Assembly (NCBI GenBank): GCA_947383695.1
Contig: OX376642.1
Span: 434,001 to 498,000 of the forward strand
Length of the DNA stretch: 64,000 nt
Direction: 5' to 3'
From: Actinomycetes bacterium
GTDB taxonomy: Bacteria; Actinomycetota; Actinomycetes; Nanopelagicales; Nanopelagicaceae
Shown piece after piece: positions 39,289 to 50,462 of the stretch (its first letter is position 1; each line of letters begins with the position of its first letter). Below the pieces are notes generated by a model. It was not told where the DNA came from, made no database searches, and saw only the letters and a list, made by a program, of their open reading frames with translations. A program made the translations under genes and the position numbers.

Positions 39289-41516
39289 TTGATTACCGAG
39301 CCCTTGCCTTAGGCGGGGCTTTATGGGCCGGAGCGCTGATTCAAAGTGCGGTTGCACCATGGCGTATTTGTGCCGCCACCATACTTCTTGCAGGGTTTGC
39401 AGTAGCACAAAGCAAGAAGAGATTAACCCTGGTGCTGCTCACAATCATGGTTGGTGCTGCTGCGATGTCGCTGCGACAAGCCTCGCTAGAGCACTCTGTA
39501 ATCAATGCTTATCTCAATCAAAGAGTTGATTTTGTCGCTCAGGTGAAAACCGATCCGACCAAAACAAGTAGCGGTAATTACTCATTCACCGCACGGTTGT
39601 TGAGCTTTACAGCAGATGGCAAGAGTTACACCGTTCGCACTCCAATTCGTGTTATTAGTAAAAATCAGATCACAGCGTTGCCAGGACAAAAGATCGCGGC
39701 GACCGCAACCGCCCTTAAAAGTAAAGAGGCACGGGTTGCCGCTCTTGTCATCGTTAATGGAGATATCACCATTTTGACTGAGCCATCTGCGTGGGCATCA
39801 GGGTTAGGTGCTATCCGCGAAGGATTACGTAACAACTCAGGTGATGGTGATGCTGGAGCGTTAATTCCTGGAATGGTCTTGGGGGATACATCAAAGCAAT
39901 CACCTGAATTTAAGGAGGCGATGAAACGTTCTGGTCTGACCCACCTAGTTGCAGTAAGTGGTGCAAATTTTGCAATTGTTTCAACATTTGTTTTGTGGTG
40001 CATGCAGTTTTTGATTCGACGAAAGAATTATCGAGTATTGGCAACTGCGGTTGCACTTGTCTGCTTTATCGCATTAGTTCGGCCTTCTCCATCGGTTTTG
40101 CGAGCAGCCGCGATGGCTGCGGTATTGCTATCGGCCCAACTGGGCAAACGTGCATCAGATTCTTTGCCAGCGTTAGGTTTTGCAATCTGCGCGGTTGTTC
40201 TTGGAGATCCATGGCAATCTCGAGATGCCGGCTTTGCACTGTCCGTCTTAGCAACTGCGGGTTTGCTTCTCCTTGCGCCGAAAATTGAAGAAAAACTACC
40301 GACACATCAAAAGTTAGCGGGTGCGCTAGCTCCGCCGATAGCTGCCATGGTCTTTTGCGCACCTATTCTTGTTGCACTGTCGGGGTATTTGTCACCCATG
40401 AGCGTTGTTGCCAACTTATTTGCAGCACCTGCCGTAGCCCCCATCACCGTACTGGGATTCATTGCAGCCCTTATTTCTCCCGTCGCCCCATGGATAACCC
40501 AGTTAATTATCTTTTGTATTCGCTTTCCAGCTGGGTTTATTACATGGGTTGCGCACTGGGTTGCAGATTTTCCGGTGTTAACGATTCATAACGGATTGAT
40601 TGGCTTCGTATTAGTTGCTGCAATTTTGTTGGTACTGATCCTTTTCAAGAAACACTGGAAGCACAGTGCCGCAATCCTATTAATCATTGTCATTTCCTTA
40701 GGATGGTTGCAACGTTGGCCCGCAGGAGATTGGCAGGTAGCCCAGTGCGATGTAGATCAAGGCGATTCACTTGTCATCAATCTCGGAAATCATCGCGCAG
40801 TAGTAATTGATACCGGGCCAGATTCAGCGGCTGAAGATAAATGTCTGAAAGCTTTGGGTATTAAACACATCCCCTTGCTGATCCTTTCTCATTTTCATGC
40901 AGATCATGTCGGCGGGCTATCTGGTTTGCTCGATGGAAGATCGGTACAACAGGTATGGATTACAAATAATCTCGAGCCAAAGGTAGAAAGTGAAATGGCT
41001 TTAAAGGAACTGAGGGGAGCACAGGTCATCACAGTGCAACGAGGATTAATTGCACAAATTGGAGAAGTAAATCTGAAGGTAGTGTGGCCAGAGGCAACAA
41101 CAAGAAGTTTTGAGGAGTTACCTGGTGAAGGATCTCAGATCAACAATTCCAGCATCGCGGTGATTGCATCGACTAAGGATTGGAGTTTGTTTTCTGCAGG
41201 AGATCTAGAACCGCCAGCACAACATGAATTGATAGATCGTGTGGGACCGGTCGATATATACAAGGTGTGCCACCACGGCTCTAAGTATCAAGATGATGGG
41301 TTAATGCAAGCCCTGTCTGCACAAATTGCACTTATTAGCGTGGGAGCAAAAAACCCGTACGGTCACCCCGCTGCAGAAATCGTCGACTCTTTGACTAGAC
41401 TCGGCACGCAAGTTGTTCGGACAGATAGAGATGGTGCGGTAGCTATTACAGCCTCAGCTCACCACTTGAGGGTTCGAAAAAGCAAAGGCAGAGTAAGGTT
41501 GTTTTACTGGAGCTAG
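39288..41516 (+). CDS. comEC: ComEC/Rec2 family DNA uptake channel
   Basis: Membrane channel that passes single-stranded DNA into the cell. About 742 aa: N-terminal helices, a DUF4131-like/OB segment, the competence domain (GLTHLVAVSGANFAIVS, multiple helices) and a C-terminal metallo-beta-lactamase-like domain (LILSHFHADHVGGLSGL ... CHHGSKYQDDGL) that probably degrades one strand. The first standard start is a GTG at 39432, but the frame stays open upstream and encodes a plausible first transmembrane helix (DYRALALGGALWAGALI). The best start is then ATT at 39288, overlapping the comEA stop as TAATT. Non-ATG/GTG/TTG initiation or a sequencing error are both possible; the 39432 start is the conservative alternative. 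Confidence 0.85.
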   Translation: MDYRALALGGALWAGALIQSAVAPWRICAATILLAGFAVAQSKKRLTLVLLTIMVGAAAMSLRQASLEHSVINAYLNQRVDFVAQVKTDPTKTSSGNYSFTARLLSFTADGKSYTVRTPIRVISKNQITALPGQKIAATATALKSKEARVAALVIVNGDITILTEPSAWASGLGAIREGLRNNSGDGDAGALIPGMVLGDTSKQSPEFKEAMKRSGLTHLVAVSGANFAIVSTFVLWCMQFLIRRKNYRVLATAVALVCFIALVRPSPSVLRAAAMAAVLLSAQLGKRASDSLPALGFAICAVVLGDPWQSRDAGFALSVLATAGLLLLAPKIEEKLPTHQKLAGALAPPIAAMVFCAPILVALSGYLSPMSVVANLFAAPAVAPITVLGFIAALISPVAPWITQLIIFCIRFPAGFITWVAHWVADFPVLTIHNGLIGFVLVAAILLVLILFKKHWKHSAAILLIIVISLGWLQRWPAGDWQVAQCDVDQGDSLVINLGNHRAVVIDTGPDSAAEDKCLKALGIKHIPLLILSHFHADHVGGLSGLLDGRSVQQVWITNNLEPKVESEMALKELRGAQVITVQRGLIAQIGEVNLKVVWPEATTRSFEELPGEGSQINNSSIAVIASTKDWSLFSAGDLEPPAQHELIDRVGPVDIYKVCHHGSKYQDDGLMQALSAQIALISVGAKNPYGHPAAEIVDSLTRLGTQVVRTDRDGAVAITASAHHLRVRKSKGRVRLFYWS

Positions 41517-41527
41517 AAGGGGATGGG

Positions 41528-42478
41528 ATGAACTCTTTTTACTTAATCCTTGGCTCCGAGTCGGCGTTGGCAGATCGTGCCTTAACAAAACTCAACGCAC
41601 AGCTCAAAGATGAAAACTGCGAAATCACAACTCTGTTTGCTGCGGACACAATTGTGGGCGATATTGCGGATGCACTAGCGCCTTCGCTTTTTTCTGAAAG
41701 ACGCGCACTTATCATTCGCGATCTTCAAGATTTGCCTGAAGATAACCGGGATGAAATTACCCGCTACCTAGATCAACCAGATCCTTCGACAACTGTAATT
41801 TTTGTTCACAAAGGTGGAGTAAAAGGTAAAGCACTTCTAGATGCGATCAAAAAGATTAAGCCTGAATTAATCGCATGTGATCCTTTGAAGAAAGAGGCGG
41901 AGAAAGAGGAGTTTGTTAAATCCCTTTTCCTTGATCTTGGACGGAAAGCCTCAGCTGGCGCAGTCTCTGCCTTAGTGGGTGCGCTCGGAAATGATTTGCG
42001 TGAACTTCAAGGCGCGGTTGGACAGATTGCAGCGGATGCTCCTTCTGGATTAATTGATGAAGCGATGGTTGATAAGTATCACCAAGGTCGAGTTGAGACC
42101 ACAGGTTTTGATGTCGCAGATGCAACCCTAGATGGCAATCTTTCCGCTGCACTTATTTCTCTACGCAGTGCCCTAGAAACCGGAACCGACCCAGTAATGA
42201 TCACAAGCGCAATCGCATCATCACTGCGTTCATTGGCAAAGGTTGCAGGAGCAAATCGCAATCAAAAATCATTTGAATTAGCTGGGCAATTAGGAATGGC
42301 CCCATGGCAGATTGATAAGGCTCGCAGACAGCTCAACCGTTGGAGCCCAGCCCAAATCGCCGATGCCGTTGGGGCGATCGCCCTGGCAGATGCTGAAGTA
42401 AAGGGTGCGGCCAGCGACCCTATTTATGCGCTGGAAAAGGCTGTGACCAGGATCGTCTCATCGCAATTTGACCGCTGA
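41528..42478 (+). CDS. holA: DNA polymerase III subunit delta
   Basis: Clamp-opening subunit of the DNA polymerase III clamp loader. 316 aa: N-terminal degenerate AAA+ domain (FYLILGSESALADRAL ... PSLFSERRALIIRDLQDLP), the D/E-rich middle and C-terminal collar helices (SLRSLAKVAGANRNQKSFELA; MAPWQIDKARRQLNRW). An AAGGGGATGGG ribosome site directly precedes the ATG. Follows comEC by 11 bp, the common arrangement in actinobacteria. Confidence 0.9.
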   Translation: MNSFYLILGSESALADRALTKLNAQLKDENCEITTLFAADTIVGDIADALAPSLFSERRALIIRDLQDLPEDNRDEITRYLDQPDPSTTVIFVHKGGVKGKALLDAIKKIKPELIACDPLKKEAEKEEFVKSLFLDLGRKASAGAVSALVGALGNDLRELQGAVGQIAADAPSGLIDEAMVDKYHQGRVETTGFDVADATLDGNLSAALISLRSALETGTDPVMITSAIASSLRSLAKVAGANRNQKSFELAGQLGMAPWQIDKARRQLNRWSPAQIADAVGAIALADAEVKGAASDPIYALEKAVTRIVSSQFDR

Positions 42479-42497
42479 GCACACGCTTGCGTACGCT
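42468..42497 (+). promoter_or_regulatory. promoter of rplU-rpmA
   Basis: TTGACC (42468-42473) and TACGCT (42492-42497) with an 18-bp spacer, overlapping the holA 3' end. Transcription would start near 42504, leaving a leader of about 53 nt that contains a short GCCT-CAATT-AGGC hairpin before the GGAG ribosome site. Confidence 0.5.
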
Positions 42498-42556
42498 TAC
42501 CCTCTGCCCACGAGCCTCAATTAGGCCACGGCTTAGAAGATGAACTGGAGTAACAC

Positions 42557-42871
42557 GTGTACGCAATCGTTAAAGCTGGCGGACGCCAGGAGAAGGTCGC
42601 AGTTGGCGACACAGTAATCGTTGATCGTATCGACGCTGCTGCTGGTGCAACTGTCTCATTCCCTGCCCTGCTCGTAGTAGATGGTGCAGCAGTTACAACA
42701 GATCCAAAGGTTTTGTCTGGCGTAAAGGTAACTGGCGAAGTTCTTGAAGAGCTTAAGGGTCCAAAGATCGATATCTTGCGTTACAAGAACAAGACAGGTC
42801 ACCGTCGTCGCCAGGGATTCCGTGCGCAACTGACTCGTGTAAAAATTACCGCCATCAACGGCGCGAAGTAA
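42557..42871 (+). CDS. rplU: 50S ribosomal protein bL21
   Basis: 104 aa large-subunit protein; [19 protein letters not shown] at the N-terminus and [19 protein letters not shown] at the C-terminus are diagnostic. GTG start with a GGAG ribosome site 8 nt ahead. First gene of a ribosomal pair with rpmA, 14 bp apart. Confidence 0.97.
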   Translation: MYAIVKAGGRQEKVAVGDTVIVDRIDAAAGATVSFPALLVVDGAAVTTDPKVLSGVKVTGEVLEELKGPKIDILRYKNKTGHRRRQGFRAQLTRVKITAINGAK

Positions 42872-42885
42872 GGGAGACGAAGTAA

Positions 42886-43140
42886 ATGGCAAGTAAGAAG
42901 GGTGTCTCCTCGACACGAAACGGTCGCGATTCCAATCCACAGTACCTTGGTATCAAGCGTTTCGGCGGACAAGAAGTTAATGCTGGCGAAATTTTAGTTC
43001 GTCAGCGCGGAACACATTTTCACCCAGGCAAGAACGTAGGTCGCGGTAAGGATGACACTCTGTTTGCACTAGCTGCAGGCGTTGTTGAATTCGGTCGCGC
43101 TCGCGGTCGCCGTGTAGTGAATGTGGCTCCGGTAGCTTAA
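42886..43140 (+). CDS. rpmA: 50S ribosomal protein bL27
   Basis: 84 aa protein whose N-terminal tail reaches the peptidyl transferase centre. [22 protein letters not shown] and [23 protein letters not shown] (cited by key motifs RNGRDS, GTxFHPG, GxGxDxTLFA) are the standard sequence. No Firmicutes-type cleavable N-terminal extension. Ends before a strong intrinsic terminator, after which obgE has its own leader. Confidence 0.97.
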   Translation: MASKKGVSSTRNGRDSNPQYLGIKRFGGQEVNAGEILVRQRGTHFHPGKNVGRGKDDTLFALAAGVVEFGRARGRRVVNVAPVA

Positions 43141-43157
43141 TTTTAGGTTTCTTGTAA

Positions 43158-43191
43158 AAGAGCGAGCCGTAATCATGCGGCTCGCTTTTTT
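43158..43191 (+). terminator. intrinsic terminator after rpmA
   Basis: Perfect 9-bp stem AGCGAGCCG (43161-43169) / CGGCTCGCT (43178-43186) with an 8-nt loop, followed by a T-run to 43191. Confidence 0.93.
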
Positions 43192-43229
43192 CATTCATCA
43201 CCATTGTAAGAAGCGAAGGGAGTTCATAA

Positions 43230-44756
43230 GTGACAACATTTGTTGATCGTGTAACTCTCTACGCCGCTGCCGGAAAAGGTGGCGATGGTTGTGTTTCTGT
43301 AAAGCGTGAAAAGTTCAAGCCACTGGGTGGACCAGATGGCGGTAATGGCGGACGCGGTGGAGACATCATTCTTATTGTCGATCCAAATGTGACAACACTT
43401 CTAGATTTTCACCACTCTCCACATCGCAAAGCAACATCTGGTCACCAGGGTTATGGCGATCGCAAAGATGGTCACCAGGGTGAGGATTTAATCCTTGGAG
43501 TTCCTAATGGAACGGTTATTTACGATAAAGATGGCGAGCAGATCGCCGATTTAATCGGCAATGGAACAACATTTATTGCAGCTCAAGGTGGCTTTGGTGG
43601 TCTAGGAAACCTTGCACTGTCATCTTCTAAGCGTCGTGCACCAGGTTTTGCATTGCTTGGTGAACCAGGTGAAGAACGCACTTTGATTTTGGAGTTAAAG
43701 AGCGTTGCAGATATTGCTCTTGTTGGATTTCCAAGTGCTGGAAAATCCTCTTTGATTGCAGCGGTTTCTGCTGCTCGTCCAAAGATCGCTGATTATCCAT
43801 TTACAACCTTGGTTCCAAACCTTGGTGTTGTGCAGGCGGGCGAGACTCGATTTACCGTTGCAGATGTTCCAGGCCTTATTCCAGGTGCATCACAAGGTAA
43901 GGGCTTGGGCCTTGAGTTTCTGCGTCACGTAGAACGCTGCGTTGCATTAGTACATGTACTTGATTGCGGAACTTTAGAGACAGATCGCAACCCTGTTGCA
44001 GATCTTGAAGCAATTGAAAATGAGTTAGCTCTATACGGTGGTCTTGAAGATCGCGTCCGTATCGTTGCTTTGAACAAGATCGATTTACCTGATGGCAAAG
44101 CTATGGCCGAAATGGTTGAACAAGAGCTTCGCGATAAGGGGTACGAGGTGTACGCAGTTTCTGCAGCATCTCGTGAAGGTTTACAAGATTTAATCTATGC
44201 AATGGGTCGGTTAGTTCATAAGAATCGTGTCGAGGCTGGAGTTCCAGAACGTACACGAATTATCTTGCGACCAGTTGCAGTTGATGACTCAGGTTTCACA
44301 GTCCATGCAAACGCCGATGAATCATTCACGATTCGTGGCAAGAAGGTTGAACGTTGGGTTCGCCAAACTAACTTTAAGAACGCTGAAGCTATTGGTTACC
44401 TTGCAGATCGTTTGGCACAACTCGGAGTTGAAAAAGAGTTGTACAAAAAGGGTGCCGTTGCTGGCAGCGAAGTACGTATCGGCGATGGTGATACTGAAGT
44501 TGTATTTGATTGGGAGCCAACTATTGAGGCTGGCGCTGAACAACTTGCCGGTCACCTGCACCGTCGAGGCGAGGATTCACGTCTTGAATCAACTTGGAAC
44601 ATGCCTGAGCGTGTTGAGAATGTTTTGACCGATGATGAAATCGCAAAGCAGTGGGAATACAACGTAGTTGACCCTCACACGCCTAAACTTTCAGCACCGA
44701 TAATCACAAATACAGACACCACAGAGGAAAATCAAGAGGATGGAGATGACAAGTGA
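43230..44756 (+). CDS. obgE: Obg-family GTPase
   Basis: Ribosome-assembly and stress GTPase, 508 aa. Glycine-rich Obg domain at the N-terminus ([29 protein letters not shown]), then the G domain: G1 [11 protein letters not shown]2 at DYPFTTL, G3 DVPGLI, G4 NKIDLP, G5 SAASREGL. The OCT domain follows ([25 protein letters not shown]) with an acidic C-terminal tail, as in actinobacteria. GTG start behind a GAAGGGAG ribosome site. Its stop overlaps proB (GTGA), linking it to proline genes as in many relatives. Confidence 0.96.
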   Translation: MTTFVDRVTLYAAAGKGGDGCVSVKREKFKPLGGPDGGNGGRGGDIILIVDPNVTTLLDFHHSPHRKATSGHQGYGDRKDGHQGEDLILGVPNGTVIYDKDGEQIADLIGNGTTFIAAQGGFGGLGNLALSSSKRRAPGFALLGEPGEERTLILELKSVADIALVGFPSAGKSSLIAAVSAARPKIADYPFTTLVPNLGVVQAGETRFTVADVPGLIPGASQGKGLGLEFLRHVERCVALVHVLDCGTLETDRNPVADLEAIENELALYGGLEDRVRIVALNKIDLPDGKAMAEMVEQELRDKGYEVYAVSAASREGLQDLIYAMGRLVHKNRVEAGVPERTRIILRPVAVDDSGFTVHANADESFTIRGKKVERWVRQTNFKNAEAIGYLADRLAQLGVEKELYKKGAVAGSEVRIGDGDTEVVFDWEPTIEAGAEQLAGHLHRRGEDSRLESTWNMPERVENVLTDDEIAKQWEYNVVDPHTPKLSAPIITNTDTTEENQEDGDDK

Positions 44757-45868
44757 GCCGAGAGCAGATCACCTCTGCAAAACGCATCGTCATCAAGATT
44801 GGTTCCTCCTCTCTTACCGGTAAAGCCGGATCTGCACTCGATGCAGCTGCAGTAAACAAACTTGTTGATGTTGTAGCCGCCTGCAAGAAGCGTGGCGCAG
44901 AAGTTGTCGTAGTTTCATCAGGTGCGATTGCTGCAGGGCTTGCACCACTTGGATTATCAACCCGCCCAAAGGATCTAGCTACGCAGCAGGCTGCTGCATC
45001 GGTAGGCCAAGGATTACTTGTGGCTCAATACACCCAAAGCTTTGCACGTCACTCAATTACCGCTTCACAGGTATTGCTAACAACAGAGGATGTTGTTCGT
45101 CGTTCTCATTATCAAAATGCGCAACGTACTTTGTACAAATTGCTTCAACTAGGTGTTGTGCCAATCATTAATGAAAATGACTCTGTCGGAACTCAAGAGA
45201 TTCGCTTTGGTGATAATGATCGTTTAGCAGCGTTAGTTGCACTTTTGATTGGTGCCGATCTTTTAGTTTTAGTCTCTGATATCGATGCACTGTATGACGC
45301 GCCTCCTACTCAAGCTGGAGCACAAAGAATCCATGAGGTTTCATCTGTTGCCGAAATCGAGGGCGTAACTCTTGGTGGAGCCGGTTCTGCAGGTGTTGGC
45401 AGCGGGGGAATGGTTACCAAGGTTGAAGCTGCACGCATCGCAACCTCAGCTGGTATTCCAATGTTGCTCACTTCGCTGGAGGATTCCGATAAATCACTTG
45501 CTGGAGAAAAATTCGGCACCCATTTTCATTCACAAGCAAGTAAGACAACCTCACGTTTGTTGTGGTTAGCACACGCGACTAAGTCACAAGGAAAGTTGAT
45601 TCTCGACAAAGGCGCGGTCACAGCGATTCTTGAAAGAGGTGTTTCATTGCTACCTGCAGGAGTCACCGCTGTTGAGGGTGATTTCATTGCAGGCGATGCG
45701 GTAGAACTTGTTGGTCCAGATGGTGTGGTTATTGCACGCGGGCTGGTTGCATTTGATTCAGAGGATCTGCCACAGATGTTGGGTAGATCAACAAAGGAAC
45801 TTGCAGCGGCTTTAGGTGCCGAATACGAACGCGAACTAGTCCACCGAGATGATTTGGTGTTGATTTAA
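44753..45868 (+). CDS. proB: glutamate 5-kinase
   Basis: First step of proline synthesis from glutamate. 371 aa: amino-acid kinase domain ([56 protein letters not shown], by key motifs IKIGSS, SSGAI, NENDxV, FGDND) followed by a C-terminal PUA domain ([26 protein letters not shown]). GTG start overlapping the obgE stop. The next gene is proA with no gap. Confidence 0.96.
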   Translation: MSREQITSAKRIVIKIGSSSLTGKAGSALDAAAVNKLVDVVAACKKRGAEVVVVSSGAIAAGLAPLGLSTRPKDLATQQAAASVGQGLLVAQYTQSFARHSITASQVLLTTEDVVRRSHYQNAQRTLYKLLQLGVVPIINENDSVGTQEIRFGDNDRLAALVALLIGADLLVLVSDIDALYDAPPTQAGAQRIHEVSSVAEIEGVTLGGAGSAGVGSGGMVTKVEAARIATSAGIPMLLTSLEDSDKSLAGEKFGTHFHSQASKTTSRLLWLAHATKSQGKLILDKGAVTAILERGVSLLPAGVTAVEGDFIAGDAVELVGPDGVVIARGLVAFDSEDLPQMLGRSTKELAAALGAEYERELVHRDDLVLI

Positions 45869-47137
45869 ATGAGCGCACAACTTTTGATTTCCTCCCTCGC
45901 AGATTCTGCCCGCATTGCCGGAAGAACCTTGAGTGTTTCCACCGTTGGGCAGCGCAAAGCGGCTTTGAATGTAATCGCCGATGCGATTGAAGCTAGAAGT
46001 GCAGAAATCCTTGCTGCTAATGAGAAAGACATGGAGGCAGGTCGCGCAGCTGGGTTGAACTCATCGCTGCTTGATCGACTCTTGTTAACACCAGATCGAA
46101 TTAAGGGAATTGCTGGGGGAGCGCGGCAAGTGAGCCAACTTCCAGATCCACTCGGAAATACATTGCGCAAATCAACCTTGCCTAATGGCATCGAGTTAGA
46201 ACAGATTTCAGTTCCATTTGGGGTTATTGGAATGGTGTACGAAGCTCGTCCCAATGTAACGGTTGATGCTGCGGTAATTTTGTTGATGTCCGGAAATGCA
46301 GCTTTGCTTCGCGGCTCATCAAGTGCGGCTCATAGCAATGAAATTCTGGTGCGCGTCATGCGTGAAGCCTTAGCTTCAACCTCAATTTCGCCAGATGTAA
46401 TTCAACTTGTTCCTTCAGAGGATCGCGAAACTGTTAAAGCACTGCTGAACGCCCGCGGAAAAGTAGATCTAGTAATTCCACGCGGAAGCGCAGCGCTCAT
46501 TCGCATGGTTGTGGATGAGTCATCGGTTCCAACAATCGAAACCGGTGCAGGCGTCTGCCATGTGTACATCGACGAGTTTGCCGATCTCAGCAAAGCGGTT
46601 CCGATCATCATTAACTCAAAGGTTCAGCGACCAAGTGTGTGTAACGCTGCCGAGACATTGTTGGTGCACTCAGCGATTGCAGATTCATTTATGCCAACTG
46701 CGCTTAAGGCTCTGCATGAAGCCGGAGTGATTGTGCACTGCGATAGCGCTAGCTTGGCAATCGCACACAAGGTTGGAGTTCCTGCAACTCAAGCTACAGA
46801 TGAAAATTTCTGTACCGAGTATGGAACGCTCGAGATGAATGTGGCAATGGTGGATTCAGTTGAAGCTGCAAGTGCACATATTGCTAAGTACGGAACTCAG
46901 CACACTGAGGCGATCATTTCTGAGAACAAGGATGTAGTTAAGAAATTCATAGCTTTGGCTGATTGTGCTGCGGTAATGGTCAATACATCCACGCGATTTA
47001 CAGATGGTGAGCAGATGGGTTTTGGGGCTGAAATCGGTATCTCAAATCAAAAATTGCATGCCCGAGGTCCAATGGGGCTAGAGGCGATGACAACGACTAC
47101 TTGGATCGTTACCGGAAATGGGCAAATTCGCAGTTAG
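45869..47137 (+). CDS. proA: gamma-glutamyl phosphate reductase
   Basis: Second step of proline synthesis, reducing glutamyl-5-phosphate with NADPH. 422 aa, aldehyde-dehydrogenase fold. The catalytic cysteine is in KVQRPSVCNAAETLLVH; GVIGMVYEARPNVTVDAAV and PRGSAALIRMV are family motifs, as is EIGISNQKLHARGPMGL at the end. The ATG abuts the proB stop (TAAATG). proC is not in the window. Confidence 0.96.
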   Translation: MSAQLLISSLADSARIAGRTLSVSTVGQRKAALNVIADAIEARSAEILAANEKDMEAGRAAGLNSSLLDRLLLTPDRIKGIAGGARQVSQLPDPLGNTLRKSTLPNGIELEQISVPFGVIGMVYEARPNVTVDAAVILLMSGNAALLRGSSSAAHSNEILVRVMREALASTSISPDVIQLVPSEDRETVKALLNARGKVDLVIPRGSAALIRMVVDESSVPTIETGAGVCHVYIDEFADLSKAVPIIINSKVQRPSVCNAAETLLVHSAIADSFMPTALKALHEAGVIVHCDSASLAIAHKVGVPATQATDENFCTEYGTLEMNVAMVDSVEAASAHIAKYGTQHTEAIISENKDVVKKFIALADCAAVMVNTSTRFTDGEQMGFGAEIGISNQKLHARGPMGLEAMTTTTWIVTGNGQIRS

Positions 47138-47150
47138 CGCTGAATTTAAT

Positions 47151-47156
47151 TAGACT
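47151..47156 (+). promoter_or_regulatory. -10-like element of gatCAB (leaderless type)
   Basis: TAGACT, then 7 nt and the gatC ATG; TTCGCA at 47127-47132 is a weak -35 candidate at 18-bp spacing. Confidence 0.4.
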
Positions 47157-47163
47157 TGCGCCT

Positions 47164-47460
47164 ATGAGCAGCCTTTCCCGCGATGATGTCGCCAAACTTG
47201 CAGGCCTAGCCCGCATCGAAATGAGCGAGGAAGAGTTAGTCAATCTTTCTAATGAGTTCACAGTTATTTTGGATGCGGTCGCTCGCGTGCAGGAAGTTGC
47301 CGGAGCAGATGTTGAACCAACCTCGCACCCATTGCCATTGCGCAATGTATTTCGTGCAGATGTAGTTGTCCCAAGTCTTACCCCTGAAGAAGCACTCTCT
47401 GGTGCACCAGCTCAAGAAGAACAACGTTTCCGCGTTCCTCAGATTTTGGGTGAAGAATGA
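47164..47460 (+). CDS. gatC: Asp-tRNA(Asn)/Glu-tRNA(Gln) amidotransferase subunit C
   Basis: Small subunit that stabilises GatA and links it to GatB. 98 aa. [22 protein letters not shown] at the start and the C-terminal [15 protein letters not shown] are diagnostic. The ATG at 47164 matches the family start and follows a -10-like hexamer by 7 nt; an ATG at 47101 lies inside proA and is rejected. Overlaps gatA by ATGA. Confidence 0.94.
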   Translation: MSSLSRDDVAKLAGLARIEMSEEELVNLSNEFTVILDAVARVQEVAGADVEPTSHPLPLRNVFRADVVVPSLTPEEALSGAPAQEEQRFRVPQILGEE

Positions 47461-48953
47461 TTCGTAACTCAGCATCCGAGATGGCGGCAAAACTTGCTGC
47501 TGGAGAAACAACATCAGTTGCTTTAACTCAAGCACACCTTGATCGCATCACCGCCGTTGATGCAGATGTTCATGCATTTTTATATGTAGACACCGAAGGT
47601 GCATTGGCACAAGCTGCTGCAGTTGATGCAAAGCGTGCAAAGGGTGAAAAATTGTCACCACTTGCTGGTGTTCCACTTGCCCTCAAGGATGTTATGGCGC
47701 AAAAGGGAGTTCCAACTACTTGTGGCTCCAAGATTCTTGAAGGTTGGCGTCCACCATATGACTCAACTGTTGTTGCAAATCTTAAGAAGAATGATGTTGT
47801 TATCTTGGGTAAGACAAATATGGATGAGTTTGCAATGGGTTCATCAACTGAAAACTCTGCCTATGGTCCAACACATAACCCTTGGGATTTAACTCGTATT
47901 CCTGGTGGTTCAGGTGGCGGTTCATCTGCTGCCCTTGCCGCCTTTGAAGCACCTCTTGCAATTGGTACCGATACAGGTGGATCAATTCGCCAACCTGCAG
48001 CGGTTACTGGAACTGTTGGAGTGAAGCCAACTTACGGCGGCGTTTCTCGTTTTGGTTTGGTTGCTTTTTCTTCCTCATTAGACCAAGCAGGTCCATGTGC
48101 ACGAACAGTTTTAGATACAGCCTTATTGCATGAGGCAATTGCAGGACATGATCCAAAGGATGCAACAAGTATTAATGCACCTGTTCCTCAAGTAGTTGCC
48201 GCTGCAAAATCTGGTGATGTAAAGGGAATGAAGATTGGTGTGGTTAAGGAACTTAACGGCGATGGTTATCAGCCAGGAGTTCGTGCGCGCTTTGAAGAAT
48301 CACTTGAATTATTGGCAAAGGCTGGAGCAGAAATTGTAGAAGTCTCTGCACCTAACTTCGAATACGCACTTGCTGCGTACTACTTAATTGCACCATCTGA
48401 ATGTTCATCTAACCTGGCTCGTTTTGATGCGATGCGTTATGGCTTGCGTGTTGGCGATGTTGATGGTGCTTCTGCTGAATCTGTAATGAATTTGACCCGC
48501 GAAGTAGGTTTTGGCAAAGAGGTAAAGCGTCGCATTATCTTGGGAACTTACGCCTTGTCATCTGGTTACTACGATGCTTATTACGGCAGTGCTCAAAAGG
48601 TTCGCACACTGATTACACAAGATTTCACAAAGGCGTTTGAAAAGGCAGATGTCTTGGTTTCACCAACCTGCCCAACAACAGCCTTTAAAATTGGCGAGAA
48701 AGCTAATGATCCACTTGCTATGTACCTCAATGACATCGCAACTATTCCGGTAAATATGGCTGGAATTGGCGGAATGTCATTGCCTTCAGGTTTAGCTGAC
48801 GAAGATGGATTGCCAGTTGGTTTCCAGATCATGTCTCCTGTTATGAAGGATGAGCGCATGTACTCAGTAGGTGCAGCACTTGAAGCTGCGCTGCTTTCCA
48901 AGTGGGGAGCTCCATTGCTGGACAAAGCTCCTGTTCTAGGAGGTGCACGATGA
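47457..48953 (+). CDS. gatA: Asp/Glu-tRNA amidotransferase subunit A (amidase)
   Basis: Releases ammonia from glutamine and channels it to GatB to convert misacylated Glu-tRNA(Gln) or Asp-tRNA(Asn). 498 aa amidase-signature enzyme with the Lys-Ser-Ser triad: K77 in PLALKDVM, S152 in [11 protein letters not shown] and S176 in [11 protein letters not shown]. Sits between gatC and gatB with 4-bp overlaps on both sides, so all three subunits are translationally coupled. Confidence 0.97.
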   Translation: MIRNSASEMAAKLAAGETTSVALTQAHLDRITAVDADVHAFLYVDTEGALAQAAAVDAKRAKGEKLSPLAGVPLALKDVMAQKGVPTTCGSKILEGWRPPYDSTVVANLKKNDVVILGKTNMDEFAMGSSTENSAYGPTHNPWDLTRIPGGSGGGSSAALAAFEAPLAIGTDTGGSIRQPAAVTGTVGVKPTYGGVSRFGLVAFSSSLDQAGPCARTVLDTALLHEAIAGHDPKDATSINAPVPQVVAAAKSGDVKGMKIGVVKELNGDGYQPGVRARFEESLELLAKAGAEIVEVSAPNFEYALAAYYLIAPSECSSNLARFDAMRYGLRVGDVDGASAESVMNLTREVGFGKEVKRRIILGTYALSSGYYDAYYGSAQKVRTLITQDFTKAFEKADVLVSPTCPTTAFKIGEKANDPLAMYLNDIATIPVNMAGIGGMSLPSGLADEDGLPVGFQIMSPVMKDERMYSVGAALEAALLSKWGAPLLDKAPVLGGAR

Positions 48954-50455
48954 CACTTTCTTATGATGATGTAATCGCAAAGTACGAACCCGTACTAGGT
49001 CTTGAAGTACACGTTGAGCTCAATACAAACTCAAAGATGTTTTGTGGTTGCAGCACCGTCTTTGGTGCAGAACCAAATACTCAAACATGTCCAGTGTGTT
49101 TGGCGCTGCCAGGAGCTTTGCCGGTAGTTAATGAAAAGGCGATTGAGTCAACGATCAAGATCGGTCTTGCGCTGAACTGTTCGATCGCGCCATTTTCACG
49201 TTTTGCTCGTAAGAACTACTTCTACCCAGATATGCCTAAGAACTTCCAGATCTCGCAGTATGACGAGCCAATCTGTGTTGATGGATATGTAGATGTTGAA
49301 ATTGAAACTGATGAGGGTCCAAAAACTTTCCGCGTTGAAGTTGAGCGCGTGCACATGGAAGAGGACACCGGAAAGTCATTGCACGTTGGTGGTGCGACGG
49401 GACGTATTCATGGGGCTGAATACTCACTTCTCGATTACAACCGTGCCGGAATTCCTTTAGTTGAAATTGTCACCAAGATTGTTCCAGGCACAGGAAAGTA
49501 CGCACCAGAGGTTGCTAAGGCCTACGTTGCAGAACTCCGCGACATTTTGCGCGCACTTGGCGTAAGTGATGTGAAGATGGAGCAAGGCTCACTGCGTTGT
49601 GATGCAAATGTTTCCTTACGTTTGATCGGTGCTGAAAAACTAGGTACTCGCAGCGAAACAAAGAATGTGAACTCATTGCGCTCTGTTGAGCGCGCAGTCC
49701 GTGGCGAAATGATTCGCCATGCAGAGCTGTTAAATGCTGGGGGACGAGTAGTTCAAGAGACTCGCCACTTCCAAGAGGACACAGGGTTAACTCGCTCTGG
49801 TCGTTCAAAGGAGCAAGCAGAGGATTACCGTTACTTCCCAGAGCCAGATCTAGTGCCGGTTGCACCTGATGCTGCATGGATTGAAGAGTTGCGTGCGACT
49901 TTGCCAGAACGACCATCAATTCGTCGCAAGCGTTTGCAGGAAGCATGGGCTGTTCCTGATAAGGAAATGTCTGCGATGATCAATGCAGATGTTCTTGATA
50001 TTGTTGAAGCAACAGTTTTGCTAGGTTCAGATCCATCAAAGGCGCGCAGTTGGTGGCTTGGTGAGATCTCACGAATTGCAAATGATAAAGATGTTGCGAT
50101 TGCAGATTTAACAATCACTCCACAGGATGTTGCCGAGATTGTGGCCCTTGTTAATGCAGGGGAGCTAACTGACAAACTTGCTCGCCAAGTTGTTGAAGGT
50201 GTTATCGCTGGTGAAGGAAAGCCTTCAGAGGTAGTTGCAAAACGTGGCATCAAGGTTGTAAATGATGATGGCGCACTGATGGCAGCGATTGAAAAGGTAT
50301 GCGCAGAGCAGGCAGAGACTGCAGAAAAGGTTCGCAACGGACATTTACCTGCAGCAGGTGCGCTCATTGGCGCTGTCATGAAAGAGACAAAGGGCCAAGC
50401 AGATGCTGCTCGCGTACGAGAGCTTCTACTTGGCCACCTTGGACAAGGGAACTAA
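48950..50455 (+). CDS. gatB: Asp/Glu-tRNA amidotransferase subunit B
   Basis: tRNA-binding kinase/transamidase subunit, 501 aa from the ATG at 48950 ([24 protein letters not shown]), which overlaps the gatA stop. Zinc-site cysteines are in FCGCSTVFG and [31 protein letters not shown] is a signature. C-terminal YqeY-like tail ([15 protein letters not shown] ... [17 protein letters not shown]) is complete. The ATG at 48902 lies within gatA and is rejected. Convergent with the exporter gene 7 bp downstream; no terminator is seen between them. Confidence 0.97.
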   Translation: MTLSYDDVIAKYEPVLGLEVHVELNTNSKMFCGCSTVFGAEPNTQTCPVCLALPGALPVVNEKAIESTIKIGLALNCSIAPFSRFARKNYFYPDMPKNFQISQYDEPICVDGYVDVEIETDEGPKTFRVEVERVHMEEDTGKSLHVGGATGRIHGAEYSLLDYNRAGIPLVEIVTKIVPGTGKYAPEVAKAYVAELRDILRALGVSDVKMEQGSLRCDANVSLRLIGAEKLGTRSETKNVNSLRSVERAVRGEMIRHAELLNAGGRVVQETRHFQEDTGLTRSGRSKEQAEDYRYFPEPDLVPVAPDAAWIEELRATLPERPSIRRKRLQEAWAVPDKEMSAMINADVLDIVEATVLLGSDPSKARSWWLGEISRIANDKDVAIADLTITPQDVAEIVALVNAGELTDKLARQVVEGVIAGEGKPSEVVAKRGIKVVNDDGALMAAIEKVCAEQAETAEKVRNGHLPAAGALIGAVMKETKGQADAARVRELLLGHLGQGN

Positions 50456-50462
50456 TTTCTAG

